DNA of 48,766 nt from CAVVVS01 sp963751355. Lineage in GTDB: Bacteria > Bacteroidota > Ignavibacteria > Ignavibacteriales > Ignavibacteriaceae. This document shows, piece by piece, positions 34,409 through 42,702 of this stretch (position 1 is the stretch's first letter; every line of letters begins with the position of its first letter). The stretch is from positions 1 through 48,766 of the forward strand of contig CAVVVS010000027.1 of NCBI GenBank assembly GCA_963751355.1, read 5' to 3'. The translations under genes and the position numbers were made by a program. The notes under the pieces are model-generated. The model saw nothing but the letters and a program-made list of their open reading frames with translations. It was not told the origin of the DNA and ran no database searches.

Positions 34409-34792
34409 TTATTTCTTCGAAGGTGCTTTCTTCTTACCGGCAACAGTTCTTCTCTTACCTTTACGTGTACGTGAATTAGTTTTGGTTCTCTGACCTCTTG
34501 CAGGTAATCCTCGACGGTGTCGAATACCTCTATATGAACCGATATCCATCAACCTTTTTATATTCTGTTGAACCTCTGAACGAAGAGCTCCTTCAACCTT
34601 AAAGTCCGAAGTAATTATAGCTCTAATTTCGGCAACTTCCTCATCGGTAAGATCAGCTACCTTTTTATCAGGATCCACTTTAGCCTTGGAAAGAATATTT
34701 CCGGAGATAGTAGGTCCAACTCCGTAAATATATTGAAGACCAAATAAAACTTTTTTATTTTTGGGTAAATCAACACCAGCTATTCGAGCCAA
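34409..34792 (-). CDS. rpsM: 30S ribosomal protein S13
   Basis: 127 residues: MARIAGVDLPKNKKVLFGLQYIYG start, RHRRGLPARGQRTKTNSRTRKG, and a long basic C-terminal tail that reaches toward the P-site tRNA. Start is TTG (34792) with AAGGAGA 7 nt upstream. Follows rpmJ by 21 nt. Confidence 0.98.
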   Translation of the reverse strand: MARIAGVDLPKNKKVLFGLQYIYGVGPTISGNILSKAKVDPDKKVADLTDEEVAEIRAIITSDFKVEGALRSEVQQNIKRLMDIGSYRGIRHRRGLPARGQRTKTNSRTRKGKRRTVAGKKKAPSKK

Positions 34793-34813
34793 TTGTCTTC
34801 TCCTTACTTTTAA

Positions 34814-34927
34814 TTAACCTTGTCGTTGTTTATGCTTCGGGTTTTTACAGATTACTCTAACAACGCCCTTACGCTTAATTATTTTGCAATTATCGCAAAT
34901 TTTCTTAACCGACGCTCTAACTTTCAT
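34814..34927 (-). CDS. rpmJ: 50S ribosomal protein L36
   Basis: Small gene of 37 residues translated by hand: MKVRASVKKICDNCK at the start, NPKHKQRQG at the end. Zinc ligands C11, C14, C27 and H32 are present, the zinc-containing form. It sits in its classical place between infA (10 nt) and rpsM (21 nt). Confidence 0.97.
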   Translation of the reverse strand: MKVRASVKKICDNCKIIKRKGVVRVICKNPKHKQRQG

Positions 34928-34937
34928 TATAGCTCCA

Positions 34938-35156
34938 CTATTTATATCTATAGGTAATTCTACCTTTTGTTAAATCATACGGAGATAATTCAATGGAAAC
35001 TTTATCTCCGACTAAAATTTTAATAAAGTGCATTCTCATTTTACCGGATATGTGTGCAAGAATTTCATGCCCGTTATCCAGTTTTACCTTAAAATGCGCA
35101 TTCGGTAAAGTTTCAGTAACAACTCCGTCAACTTTTATTGGACCTTGTTTAGCCAT
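34938..35156 (-). CDS. infA: Translation initiation factor IF-1
   Basis: 72 residues, one OB-fold (S1-like): VTETLPNAHFKVKLDNGHEILAH and KIRIVGDKV-like segment IKILVGDKVSIELSPYDLTKGRITYRYK. Binds the A site of the 30S subunit at initiation. Starts 1 nt after the map stop codon. Confidence 0.98.
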   Translation of the reverse strand: MAKQGPIKVDGVVTETLPNAHFKVKLDNGHEILAHISGKMRMHFIKILVGDKVSIELSPYDLTKGRITYRYK

Positions 35157-35157
35157 A

Positions 35158-35922
35158 TCAGCAAACCGTTAATATTTCTGGTTTACCGTTGGTGATCAGG
35201 ATACTATGTTCAAAATGTGCAGAAGGCAAACCGTCTGAAGTCAAAACTGTCCAACCGTCATTTCCTGTTACAACATAATATTTACCCATATTCACCATCG
35301 GTTCAATTGCTATCGTCATCCCTCTCTTTAATTTTGCCCCTGTTCCTCTTCTTCCGTAATTCGGTACAGAGGGCTCTTCATGCAAATATTTCCCAGTTCC
35401 GTGTCCGCATAAATCTCTTACAACCGAAAAACCATTATTTTCAACGTATTCTTGAACTGCGGCACCTATATCATTCACTCTACCATTGTTTTTTGCTTCG
35501 TTTATTCCCAAATAAAGTGATTTTTCGGTAATATCCATCAGTTTTTGTTTTTCTTCGGAAATTTTACCGACAGCAACTGTCAATGCAGCATCCCCGAAGT
35601 AATTATTTTTCTCTACCCCAACATCAAGGGATATTATTTCACCTTCTTTAAGAACTCTGGTTCCGGGTATCCCATGAACCACTTCATCATCGACTGAAGA
35701 ACATATTGAAGCAGGATAATCAATTGAAGATCCTCCTTGCGAATAACCTTTAAAAGCAGCAATAGCATTATTACTTAAAATATAATCTTCAGCTATTTTG
35801 TCCAACTCTTGAGTTGTAATTCCTGGTTTTACATATTTTTTCATTAACTGCAAAGTTTCAGCAACAATCTTACAACTCTCTCTAATATAATCAATCTCTT
35901 TTTTTGTTTTTATATGTATCAC
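35158..35922 (-). CDS. map: Methionine aminopeptidase, type I
   Basis: 254 residues. Removes the initiator methionine from new proteins. Metal ligands are visible in order: D in ISLDVGVEKN, D in FGDAALT, H in GHGTGKYLHEEP, E in IAIEPMVNMG, and E in HFEHSI. Start is GTG (35922), with only a weak AGAAG upstream, 9 nt after secY. Ends 1 nt before infA. Adenylate kinase, often between secY and map, is absent. Confidence 0.97.
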   Translation of the reverse strand: MIHIKTKKEIDYIRESCKIVAETLQLMKKYVKPGITTQELDKIAEDYILSNNAIAAFKGYSQGGSSIDYPASICSSVDDEVVHGIPGTRVLKEGEIISLDVGVEKNNYFGDAALTVAVGKISEEKQKLMDITEKSLYLGINEAKNNGRVNDIGAAVQEYVENNGFSVVRDLCGHGTGKYLHEEPSVPNYGRRGTGAKLKRGMTIAIEPMVNMGKYYVVTGNDGWTVLTSDGLPSAHFEHSILITNGKPEILTVC

Positions 35923-35931
35923 AAAATTCTT

Positions 35932-37266
35932 CTATCTTCTAGATTTAACCTTACCGCTTTTCATGAATCCGTCATAATGCCGCATTAACAAGTGAGATTC
36001 AATCTGATGCAGTGTATCCAAAGCAACACCAACAATAATCAATAAACTTGTTCCGCCAAAAAATTGGGCAAATCTACCTGAAACGCCCCATCCAGAAACA
36101 AAAGCCGGCAAAATTGCAACAATTGCTAAAAATATCGAGCCGGGCAGAGTAATTTTGGTTAAAATATTATCAATAAATTCCGATGTTTGTTTACCTGGTC
36201 TTATACCAGGAATAAATCCTCCCTGTTTCTTCATGTTATCCGCCACATCCTTCGGATTAAAAGCAATAGCGGTATAAAAATATGTGAAGAAAATGATCAT
36301 CAACGCGTATATAAATGAATATACCGGAGATGTATAAACAAAATACCTGCTTAAATTTTGCAAGAAATCATTATTAGGAAAGAAAGACAATACAGTATTT
36401 GGAATAAACATAATCGATTGTGCAAATATAATGGGCATAACTCCCGCAGTATTTACACGCAATGGAATATACTGTGTAACACCGCCGTAAACCTTTCTTC
36501 CCACTACTCTTTTAGCATACTGAACAGGAATCCTTCTTGTTCCTTCTGTAACCAGAACAACACCGGCAATAATTAAGAACATGAAAAACAGAATTACAAT
36601 TTCAACAACAATACTTCTAGTCCCTTGATTAATCAAACGGTACTCGTCAAGTATTGCAAATGGAAATCGATCAATAATACCAATAAATATTATTAAAGAT
36701 ATACCATTCCCAATACCTTTATCGGTAATCTGTTCACCCAGCCACATCATAAAAATAGTACCGGAAGTTAAAATCAATATTGTAGACAGAGTCCAGGCAA
36801 ATCCCTGAACAGCAGCAGGAACTACCGGCAGGCCTTGAACATTAGTATTCAATAATTTGATAGTTACACCCCAAGCTTGAAGAGCTGATATAAAAACAGT
36901 TGAGTACCTGGTTAACTGTGTAATTTTCTTTCTTCCGTCTTCTCCTTCTTGCTGCAGTTTCTGGAAATAAGGAACAACAGCACCCAACAATTGTATGATA
37001 ATGGAAGCAGAAATATACGGCATGATGCCCAATGCAAAAATTGCCGCATTGGAAAAAGCACCGCCGACAAACAAATCGTACAATCCAAATAATGTATTGG
37101 ATGATTGATTTCTTGTACTCTCAGCTAGAAGTGTCGCATCAATACCCGGTAGAGTAATATGTGCACCAAGCCTGCAAATAAAAAGCAACGCCAAAGTGTA
37201 GAAAATTCTTTGACGGAGTTCATGAATTTTAAATATGTTCCTAAAAGTATCTGTAAATTTTGCCAT
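35932..37266 (-). CDS. secY: Protein translocase subunit SecY
   Basis: 444 residues, about ten transmembrane helices, forming the pore of the SecYEG channel for protein export and membrane insertion. Typical segments: LGIMPYISASIIIQLL (TM2), QITDKGIGNGISLIIF (TM4 region), RRIPVQYAKRVVG (cytoplasmic loop), NPKDVADNMKKQGGFIPGIRPG, and a C-terminus LLMRHYDGFMKSGKVKSRR. Follows rplO by 11 nt. Confidence 0.98.
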   Translation of the reverse strand: MAKFTDTFRNIFKIHELRQRIFYTLALLFICRLGAHITLPGIDATLLAESTRNQSSNTLFGLYDLFVGGAFSNAAIFALGIMPYISASIIIQLLGAVVPYFQKLQQEGEDGRKKITQLTRYSTVFISALQAWGVTIKLLNTNVQGLPVVPAAVQGFAWTLSTILILTSGTIFMMWLGEQITDKGIGNGISLIIFIGIIDRFPFAILDEYRLINQGTRSIVVEIVILFFMFLIIAGVVLVTEGTRRIPVQYAKRVVGRKVYGGVTQYIPLRVNTAGVMPIIFAQSIMFIPNTVLSFFPNNDFLQNLSRYFVYTSPVYSFIYALMIIFFTYFYTAIAFNPKDVADNMKKQGGFIPGIRPGKQTSEFIDNILTKITLPGSIFLAIVAILPAFVSGWGVSGRFAQFFGGTSLLIIVGVALDTLHQIESHLLMRHYDGFMKSGKVKSRR

Positions 37267-37277
37267 TTAATTCCAGG

Positions 37278-37736
37278 TTAAATCTTATTGATAGTACCGC
37301 CGACAGCTTCAACTTTCTCTTTAGCGGATTTGCTAAATGCATTAACTTCTACCGTTAATTTAGCCTTTAACTCACCATTACCCAAAAGCTTAACAGGATA
37401 TTTACTATTAGAAATTATACCGAATTTTTTCATCATCTCGGCATTAATTACTTCTTCCTTCAGCTCTTTTTTCTCAACCAACTGTTGAAGTGAATCGACA
37501 TTAACTACTTGATAATATGCTTTAAATTTATTTGTAAAACCAAATTTAGGGACCCTACGTTGAAGGGGCATTTGACCGCCTTCGAACCAGGCTTTATGTT
37601 TGGCACCTGACCGGGACATTTGACCGTTCATACCTTTTGTAGACGTTCCACCATGGCCTGAACCTTCGCCACGTCCGATTCTTTTGGTCTTCTTTTTTGA
37701 CCCTTTAGCGTATTTTAGATTGCTTAAAATATCCAT
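37278..37736 (-). CDS. rplO: 50S ribosomal protein L15
   Basis: 152 residues from ATG 37736 (a TTG two codons earlier is unneeded). Typical basic glycine-rich start: KTKRIGRGEGSGHGGTSTKG and QMPLQRRVPKFGFTNKF, then a globular C-terminal half. 9 nt after rpmD. Confidence 0.97.
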   Translation of the reverse strand: MDILSNLKYAKGSKKKTKRIGRGEGSGHGGTSTKGMNGQMSRSGAKHKAWFEGGQMPLQRRVPKFGFTNKFKAYYQVVNVDSLQQLVEKKELKEEVINAEMMKKFGIISNSKYPVKLLGNGELKAKLTVEVNAFSKSAKEKVEAVGGTINKI

Positions 37737-37745
37737 TATCAAACC

Positions 37746-37928
37746 TTATTTAATTTCTTCAACTTTTACCAGGTGCGAAACCTTATTAATCATTCCTCTG
37801 ATTTGAGGCGTATCGTTATGAACTTTTTCCCAATTGGGCCTGCCTAAACCTAAAGCCTTAATTGTAAGTTTCTGATCTTTAGGTCTATCTATTATACTCT
37901 TTGTTTGTGTAATCTTTAGTTTACTCAT
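37746..37928 (-). CDS. rpmD: 50S ribosomal protein L30
   Basis: 60 residues, the normal size. KITQTKSIIDRPKDQKLTIKALGL and the NDTPQIRGMINKVSHLV helix are diagnostic. Classical position between rpsE and rplO. Confidence 0.97.
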   Translation of the reverse strand: MSKLKITQTKSIIDRPKDQKLTIKALGLGRPNWEKVHNDTPQIRGMINKVSHLVKVEEIK

Positions 37929-37939
37929 TTTAATCTCAA

Positions 37940-38446
37940 TTATGAATTGAACAATTCGCTAATCGTCATCCCTCTCTTATGTGCCATTTTCCTAGCATCA
38001 ATCTGCTGTAAAAGACCATTCAAAGTAGCTTTCACTTGATTATGCGGATTACTGGATCCGAGTGACTTTGTTAAAATATCTTGCACACCGGCTGCTTCCA
38101 GAACTGCTCTTACGCCTCCGCCTGCAATTAATCCGGTACCTGGAGATGCCGGTTTTAAGAGTACTTTTCCGGCGCCGTACTTGCCTATTATTTCATGAGC
38201 AATAGTGCCTTTGATAATAGGTATATTTACCAAACTCTTTTTTGCATCGTCAATGCCCTTCGAAATAGCATCTGTAACTTCATTGGCTTTACCTAATCCA
38301 ACGCCTACGCGACCATCTCCGTTGCCAACAACTACAATGGCATTAAAGCTGAAACGTCGTCCTCCTTTTACCACTTTTGCTACACGATTTATATGAACAA
38401 CTTTTTCTTTCAGACCTTCCATTTCAACCGATTTAATGTTTTTCAA
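37940..38446 (-). CDS. rpsE: 30S ribosomal protein S5
   Basis: 168 residues. The N-terminal dsRNA-like domain (KVVKGGRRFSFNAIVVVGNG and GRVGVGLGKANEV) and the C-terminal half (AGGGVRAVLEAAGVQDILTKSLGSSNPHN) are standard. S5 helps decoding fidelity. Start TTG 38446 has TTGGAG 8 nt upstream; an ATG eight codons later is less well placed. Unusually, a tRNA-Gln gene separates it from rplR, so it starts 63 nt after that tRNA. Confidence 0.97.
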   Translation of the reverse strand: MKNIKSVEMEGLKEKVVHINRVAKVVKGGRRFSFNAIVVVGNGDGRVGVGLGKANEVTDAISKGIDDAKKSLVNIPIIKGTIAHEIIGKYGAGKVLLKPASPGTGLIAGGGVRAVLEAAGVQDILTKSLGSSNPHNQVKATLNGLLQQIDARKMAHKRGMTISELFNS

Positions 38447-38509
38447 ATTATTTCTCCAAGAACTTACTTTTTATATACAATTTATATTTATAAACACATA
38501 CAAATTAAG

Positions 38510-38583
38510 TGGCTGCCGGGAGAGGATTCGAACCTCTACAGACGCCTCCAAAGGGCGTAGTCCTGCCATTAGACGACCCGGCA
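38510..38583 (-). tRNA. tRNA-Gln (anticodon UUG)
   Basis: Folds as a full cloverleaf on the minus strand: acceptor TGCCGGG/CCCGGCA, D-arm GTCT/GGAC, anticodon stem ACGCC/GGCGT with loop CTTTGGA (anticodon TTG, reads CAA), T-arm AGAGG/CCTCT with loop TTCGAAT. Discriminator G73 and the U1-A72 pair are typical identity features of bacterial tRNA-Gln. The 3' CCA is encoded (38510-38512). It lies between rplR and rpsE, in the same direction. A perfect 8-bp hairpin TAATTATT-GTT-AATAATTA (38588-38606) ends 4 nt before its 5' end. Confidence 0.96.
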
Positions 38584-38684
38584 AGAATAATTATTGTTAA
38601 TAATTAATAAATCAAAATTAAAAATCTTATATTGATTGTTGGTCCTATATAAGCTCAAATAACCAATCAAAAAATAATTTTTAA

Positions 38685-39050
38685 TTATAATTTCAATCCT
38701 CCCTCGCGGGCACCCTCAGCAACTGCTTGCACACGTCCATGGTACCTATAGCCGTTTCTATCGAAGACTGCTGCGCTAATATTCTTTTCTTTAGCTTTTT
38801 TTGCAAGCAAAGTTCCCACAATTTTGCTGCGGGTAATTTTTCCTTTTGCACTTGCAACTTCTTTATTAATTTCTTTTGATAAAGTTGAAGCTGCAGCTAT
38901 TGTGCTACCGGTTGAATCATCAACCAGTTGCGCATAAATATTATTCAGGCTGCGATAGACAGTCAACCTAGGTCTTTCAGGAGTACCTGAGACAGTTTTT
39001 CTGATTTTAATTTTCGATCGCAATCTCGAATTATTATTTCTTATAATCAT
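38685..39050 (-). CDS. rplR: 50S ribosomal protein L18
   Basis: 121 residues: IRKTVSGTPERPRLTVYRSLNNIYAQ and the end DRNGYRYHGRVQAVAEGAREGGL are diagnostic. Binds 5S rRNA together with L5. Follows rplF by 23 nt; the next gene downstream is the tRNA-Gln (101 nt), not rpsE directly. Confidence 0.98.
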   Translation of the reverse strand: MIIRNNNSRLRSKIKIRKTVSGTPERPRLTVYRSLNNIYAQLVDDSTGSTIAAASTLSKEINKEVASAKGKITRSKIVGTLLAKKAKEKNISAAVFDRNGYRYHGRVQAVAEGAREGGLKL

Positions 39051-39073
39051 GTTCTAATTATTCTCCACAATTT

Positions 39074-39613
39074 TTATTTACCTGCAGTCTTTCCGGCTTT
39101 TCTTTGAATTTGTTCATCCGAGTATTTGATGCCTTTACCTTTGTACGGTTCAGGTTTTCTAATAGACCTTATTTTAGCGGCAACCATTCCAACCAATTGT
39201 TTATCAATACCTGAAATAACAATTTGTGTTTGAGTAGGAGCCTGAAGATTTATTCCCTCAGGCGGCATAAAATAGATAGGATGCGAATACCCGATATTTA
39301 TTAACAGGTTTTTTCCTTTCAATTCTACTCTATACCCTACGCCGACAATATCAAGAGTTTTTTGGTAAGCTTCTGTAACACCCAAAATCATATTCTGAAT
39401 GAGTGCTCTTGTTAATCCGTGCAAAGCTTTATTTTCTTTTTTATCATCCGGTCTTGTTACAGAAATTTCGGTTTCGGTAACATTAATATTCATATTTTGA
39501 TGAAAAGTATTTTCCAATTCACCCTTGGGACCTTTAATTTTTATATTGTTACCTTTTTTGGTAACAGCAACACCTTTCGGTATTGTAATAGGTTTTTTAC
39601 CAATTCGTGACAC
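39074..39613 (-). CDS. rplF: 50S ribosomal protein L6
   Basis: 179 residues: MSRIGKKPITIPKGVAV, KGPKGELE and the C-terminal RKPEPYKGKGIKY motif. Two similar alpha/beta domains bind 23S rRNA near the factor site. The start is GTG (39613) with TGGAG 6 nt upstream. 20 nt after rpsH. Confidence 0.98.
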   Translation of the reverse strand: MSRIGKKPITIPKGVAVTKKGNNIKIKGPKGELENTFHQNMNINVTETEISVTRPDDKKENKALHGLTRALIQNMILGVTEAYQKTLDIVGVGYRVELKGKNLLINIGYSHPIYFMPPEGINLQAPTQTQIVISGIDKQLVGMVAAKIRSIRKPEPYKGKGIKYSDEQIQRKAGKTAGK

Positions 39614-39633
39614 TTAAAACTCCATTCAATAAA

Positions 39634-40029
39634 TTACCAGATATAACAAACTACTTCGCCGCCTACTACTTGAGTTCTAGCTTCTTTATCGGTCATCAAT
39701 CCTTTAGAAGTAGACATAACTGCAATGCCCAGCCCGTTAAGAACGCGGGGTATTTCATTCGAATTTTTATAAACACGAAGACCTGGAGTACTTATTTTTT
39801 TCAGTCCGTTTATAGCTGGAACTCCATTTCTGTATTTGAGAATGATTCTAATGAGATTCTGTTTATTATCCTCAACCACCGCATAATCTTCGATAAAATT
39901 TTGTTGTTTTAAAATTTCAGCCAAGCTTTTCTTCATATTTGAAGCAGGAATATCTACTCGAACTTTTTTAGCTTTTGATGCGTTTCTAACACGGGTTAAA
40001 AAATCTGAAATCGGATCTGTTACCGGCAT
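39634..40029 (-). CDS. rpsH: 30S ribosomal protein S8
   Basis: 131 residues, DPISDFLTRVRNA start and STSKGLMTDKEARTQVVGGEVVCYIW end. Binds the central domain of 16S rRNA; in E. coli it also represses the spc operon. 13 nt after rpsN. Confidence 0.98.
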   Translation of the reverse strand: MPVTDPISDFLTRVRNASKAKKVRVDIPASNMKKSLAEILKQQNFIEDYAVVEDNKQNLIRIILKYRNGVPAINGLKKISTPGLRVYKNSNEIPRVLNGLGIAVMSTSKGLMTDKEARTQVVGGEVVCYIW

Positions 40030-40042
40030 ATACTTTCTCCTT

Positions 40043-40312
40043 TTACCAACTTGACTTCTTTAATCCAGGTATTTCGCCTTTTAGCGCCATTTCTCTTAAT
40101 ACTAAACGCGAAATTCCAAATTTACGATAATAAGAACGTGTCCTCCCGGTAAACATACAACGATTCTTTAACCTTACCGGAGAAGAATTTTTAGGCAATT
40201 TTTGAAGACCTTCGTAATCGCCGTTTTGTTTTAATTCTTTTCTAAGTTTTGCATATTTATCAACAAGCTTAAGTCTCTTATCTTGTCTTGCAACTAAACA
40301 TTTTCGAGCCAT
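40043..40312 (-). CDS. rpsN: 30S ribosomal protein S14 (long, zinc-free form)
   Basis: 89 residues; conserved RCMFTGRTRSYYRKFGISR and the end REMALKGEIPGLKKSSW. It lacks the CxxC...CxxC ligands of the short zinc form, unlike the S4 and L36 of the same cluster, which keep their zinc cysteines. 12 nt after rplE. Confidence 0.98.
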   Translation of the reverse strand: MARKCLVARQDKRLKLVDKYAKLRKELKQNGDYEGLQKLPKNSSPVRLKNRCMFTGRTRSYYRKFGISRLVLREMALKGEIPGLKKSSW

Positions 40313-40324
40313 TAAATCTCCTAA

Positions 40325-40981
40325 TTACGCTGTTTTAATTTCTTTTTTTCTAAAAGGAAAACCGAAAGAACTTAATAATTCGAATGCTTCATTATCGGTT
40401 TTGGCAGTTGTAACAAACGTTATATCCATGCCTAATATTTTAACTATTCTATCCACATTTATTTCCGGAAAAATAATTTGTTCTTTAACACCCAAAGTAT
40501 AATTTCCTCTTCCGTCAAAGGATTTATCGGATAAACCTCTAAAATCACGAACACGAGGAAGGGCAATGTTTATAAGTCTGTCCATAAACTCATACATTCT
40601 TTCTCTTCTCAGTGTAACTTTTGCACCTATATTAACGCCTTCCCGTAATTTAAAATTTGATATAGCTTTTTTAGCTTTTCTAATACTGGCTTTTTGTCCG
40701 GTAATTGTTTCCAGTTCTTTGACAGCTTCTTCCAAAATCTTAGCGTCCGAAACAGCTTCTCCGACTCCCATATTAACAACAATTTTATTAATCTTAGGCA
40801 CTTGCATTAAACTTTTATAATCAAATTTTTTCATCAAAGCGGGAACTACATCATTCTGATAAGTTTCAGCTAAACGTACTTTAACTTTAATTTCTTTTTC
40901 AGCTTCTTTAGGAACAGTTTTCTTTTTAGAAACTTTACTTTGTTTTTGTACAGTATCTTTTTTAGTTTTCTTTTCAGCCAT
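40325..40981 (-). CDS. rplE: 50S ribosomal protein L5 with lysine-rich N-terminal extension
   Basis: 218 residues against about 180 in most bacteria. The L5 core begins near residue 36 (RLAETYQNDVVPALMKKFDYK) and contains KIVVNMGVGEAV and RVRDFRGLSDKSFDGRGNYTLG-like segments. The first 33 or so residues are lysine-rich (begins MAEKKTKKDTVQKQ). No ATG, GTG or TTG lies close to the core start, and the ATG at 40981 is 35 nt after rplX, so the extension looks real. Binds 5S rRNA in the central protuberance. Confidence 0.97.
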   Translation of the reverse strand: MAEKKTKKDTVQKQSKVSKKKTVPKEAEKEIKVKVRLAETYQNDVVPALMKKFDYKSLMQVPKINKIVVNMGVGEAVSDAKILEEAVKELETITGQKASIRKAKKAISNFKLREGVNIGAKVTLRRERMYEFMDRLINIALPRVRDFRGLSDKSFDGRGNYTLGVKEQIIFPEINVDRIVKILGMDITFVTTAKTDNEAFELLSSFGFPFRKKEIKTA

Positions 40982-41016
40982 TTTACAATCAAACCTTGAG
41001 TAAAATTATTAAATAA

Positions 41017-41340
41017 TTACACCATTTCGCCGCTTGCTTTACTTATACGGGCAATCTTCTTTTTACCGGTTTTTTCATCCAAAATAATTTGTGAACCAAG
41101 CCTGGTGCCCTCGTTAGTTTTAGGATCAACAAGCATTATATTTGAAGCATGAATAGGTGATTCTTTTTCGATGATACCACCTTGAGGATGATTCTGGCTC
41201 GGTTTCGAATGTCTTTTCCGAATGTTAATTCCTTCAACTATAACCTTATAGTCTTTCGGAAATACTTTTAAAACTTTACCGGTTTTACCTCTGTCATTCC
41301 CGGATATAATAACTACATTATCGTTTTTTCTAATCTTCAT
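41017..41340 (-). CDS. rplX: 50S ribosomal protein L24
   Basis: 107 residues, KOW-type start MKIRKNDNVVIISGNDRGKTGKV, and VEGINIRKRHSKPSQ. Early 23S rRNA assembly protein near the exit tunnel. 15 nt after rplN. Confidence 0.98.
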   Translation of the reverse strand: MKIRKNDNVVIISGNDRGKTGKVLKVFPKDYKVIVEGINIRKRHSKPSQNHPQGGIIEKESPIHASNIMLVDPKTNEGTRLGSQIILDEKTGKKKIARISKASGEMV

Positions 41341-41355
41341 AATTTTCCCGAATCT

Positions 41356-41724
41356 TTATAATACTTCTGGTGCTAATGAAACTATTTTCATAAACTGTTT
41401 TTCTCTTAATTCTCTGGCAACCGGTCCGAAAATACGAGTACCTTTCGGTTCATTTTGAGCATTAATTAACACTGCTGCATTTTCATCAAATCTTATATAT
41501 GAACCGTCTTTTCTTCGTACTTCTTTTTTAGTTCTAACAATTACGGCTCTCGATACTTCGCCCTTTTTTACGGTTCCATTCGGAATAGCCGCTTTTACGG
41601 CTACCACTATTAAATCGCCAACACTGGCATATTTCCTACCGCTGCCGCCAAGTACGCGTATGCATCTAACTTTTTTGGCTCCCGAATTATCAGCCACCAC
41701 TAAATTAGTTTCTTCTTGAATCAT
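41356..41724 (-). CDS. rplN: 50S ribosomal protein L14
   Basis: 122 residues, exact family length: MIQEETNLVVADNSGAKKVRCIR and the end ARELREKQFMKIVSLAPEVL. Sits at the subunit interface. 22 nt after rpsQ. Confidence 0.98.
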   Translation of the reverse strand: MIQEETNLVVADNSGAKKVRCIRVLGGSGRKYASVGDLIVVAVKAAIPNGTVKKGEVSRAVIVRTKKEVRRKDGSYIRFDENAAVLINAQNEPKGTRIFGPVARELREKQFMKIVSLAPEVL

Positions 41725-41746
41725 TTTTCTAAAACTCCTTGCTTTA

Positions 41747-42004
41747 CTACTTGGCTTTTTCTACTACTTCTACTAAACGCCATCTTTTTCTGGCACTTAA
41801 AGGACGTGTTTCCATTATTTTAACTCTATCACCAATCCGGCATTCATTTTTCTCATCGTGCGCCAACAGGTTAGTGGTTTTTTTGAAATACTTTTTATAA
41901 ATCGGATGAGAAACTCTTCTCTCAATGGCAACGGTAATAGTTTTTTGCATTTTATTACTAACAACTACACCAACTCTTATTTTTCTTAAAGTACGTTGTT
42001 CCAT
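41747..42004 (-). CDS. rpsQ: 30S ribosomal protein S17
   Basis: 85 residues, OB-fold: RVGVVVSNKMQKTITVAIER and CRIGDRVKIMETRPLSARKRW. Primary 16S rRNA binder. 2 nt after rpmC. Confidence 0.98.
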   Translation of the reverse strand: MEQRTLRKIRVGVVVSNKMQKTITVAIERRVSHPIYKKYFKKTTNLLAHDEKNECRIGDRVKIMETRPLSARKRWRLVEVVEKAK

Positions 42005-42006
42005 AT

Positions 42007-42246
42007 TTAAGCGTTATCTCCTTCTTTATTTACATTAGAAGCAGCCTCACTTACTCCGGAAATCTCTCCTTCATGCAAAATAGTTTTCATTCTTGCAATT
42101 TCTTTCTTTAGTACTTTTAATTTTCCTGTATTTGTTAGCTGCTTAAGTTGATGCGAAAATCTTAAATCCATCAAGTTTTTCTGTTCTTCGTCAATCTGCT
42201 TAACTAGTTCATCGTGTTTCATTTCTCTTATTTCATGAGGTTTCAT
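42007..42246 (-). CDS. rpmC: 50S ribosomal protein L29
   Basis: 79 residues, helical: EIREMKHDELVKQIDEEQKNLMDLRFSH. Slightly longer than usual (60-70) due to a polar tail. Lies at the exit tunnel. 19 nt after rplP. Confidence 0.96.
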   Translation of the reverse strand: MKPHEIREMKHDELVKQIDEEQKNLMDLRFSHQLKQLTNTGKLKVLKKEIARMKTILHEGEISGVSEAASNVNKEGDNA

Positions 42247-42265
42247 ATTATCACTTCCTTAAAAT

Positions 42266-42682
42266 TTATTCGTAATCAGGTCTAGTAACAATTTTAGTTT
42301 TAATCGGAAGTTTATAAGAGCATGTCTTTAAGGCGTCTTGTGCAATTTCTTTAGAGACACCCGAAACTTCAAACAAAACTCTGCCCGGTTTAACAACCGC
42401 AACCCAAAACTCAGGAGCACCTTTACCTTTTCCCATTCTGGTTTCTAGAGGTTTTTTTGACACCGGTTTATCGGGAAATATTCTTATCCAAACTTTACCG
42501 TCTCTTTTCATTTTTCTTGAAAGAGCAACACGACATGCTTCAATTTGTCTACTCGTAATCCAGTGCGGTTCGAGAGCTTTCAAACCAAAATCACCGAATG
42601 AAATCGAACTGCCTCTGTGGGCTTTTCCAGCCATTCTTCCACGTTGTGATTTTCTAAACTTTACTCTTTTTGGCATTAACAT
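42266..42682 (-). CDS. rplP: 50S ribosomal protein L16
   Basis: 138 residues. MLMPKRVKFRKSQRGRMAG start, WIRIFPDKPVSKKPLETRMGKGKG and the KPGRVLFEVSGV strand. The ATG at 42682 is preferred (GGGAG 10 nt upstream) over the ATG two codons later, and gives the family's usual ML-PKR start. Helps A-site tRNA positioning. 20 nt after rpsC. Confidence 0.98.
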   Translation of the reverse strand: MLMPKRVKFRKSQRGRMAGKAHRGSSISFGDFGLKALEPHWITSRQIEACRVALSRKMKRDGKVWIRIFPDKPVSKKPLETRMGKGKGAPEFWVAVVKPGRVLFEVSGVSKEIAQDALKTCSYKLPIKTKIVTRPDYE

Positions 42683-42702
42683 AATAACGAACTCCCAATA
42701 TT

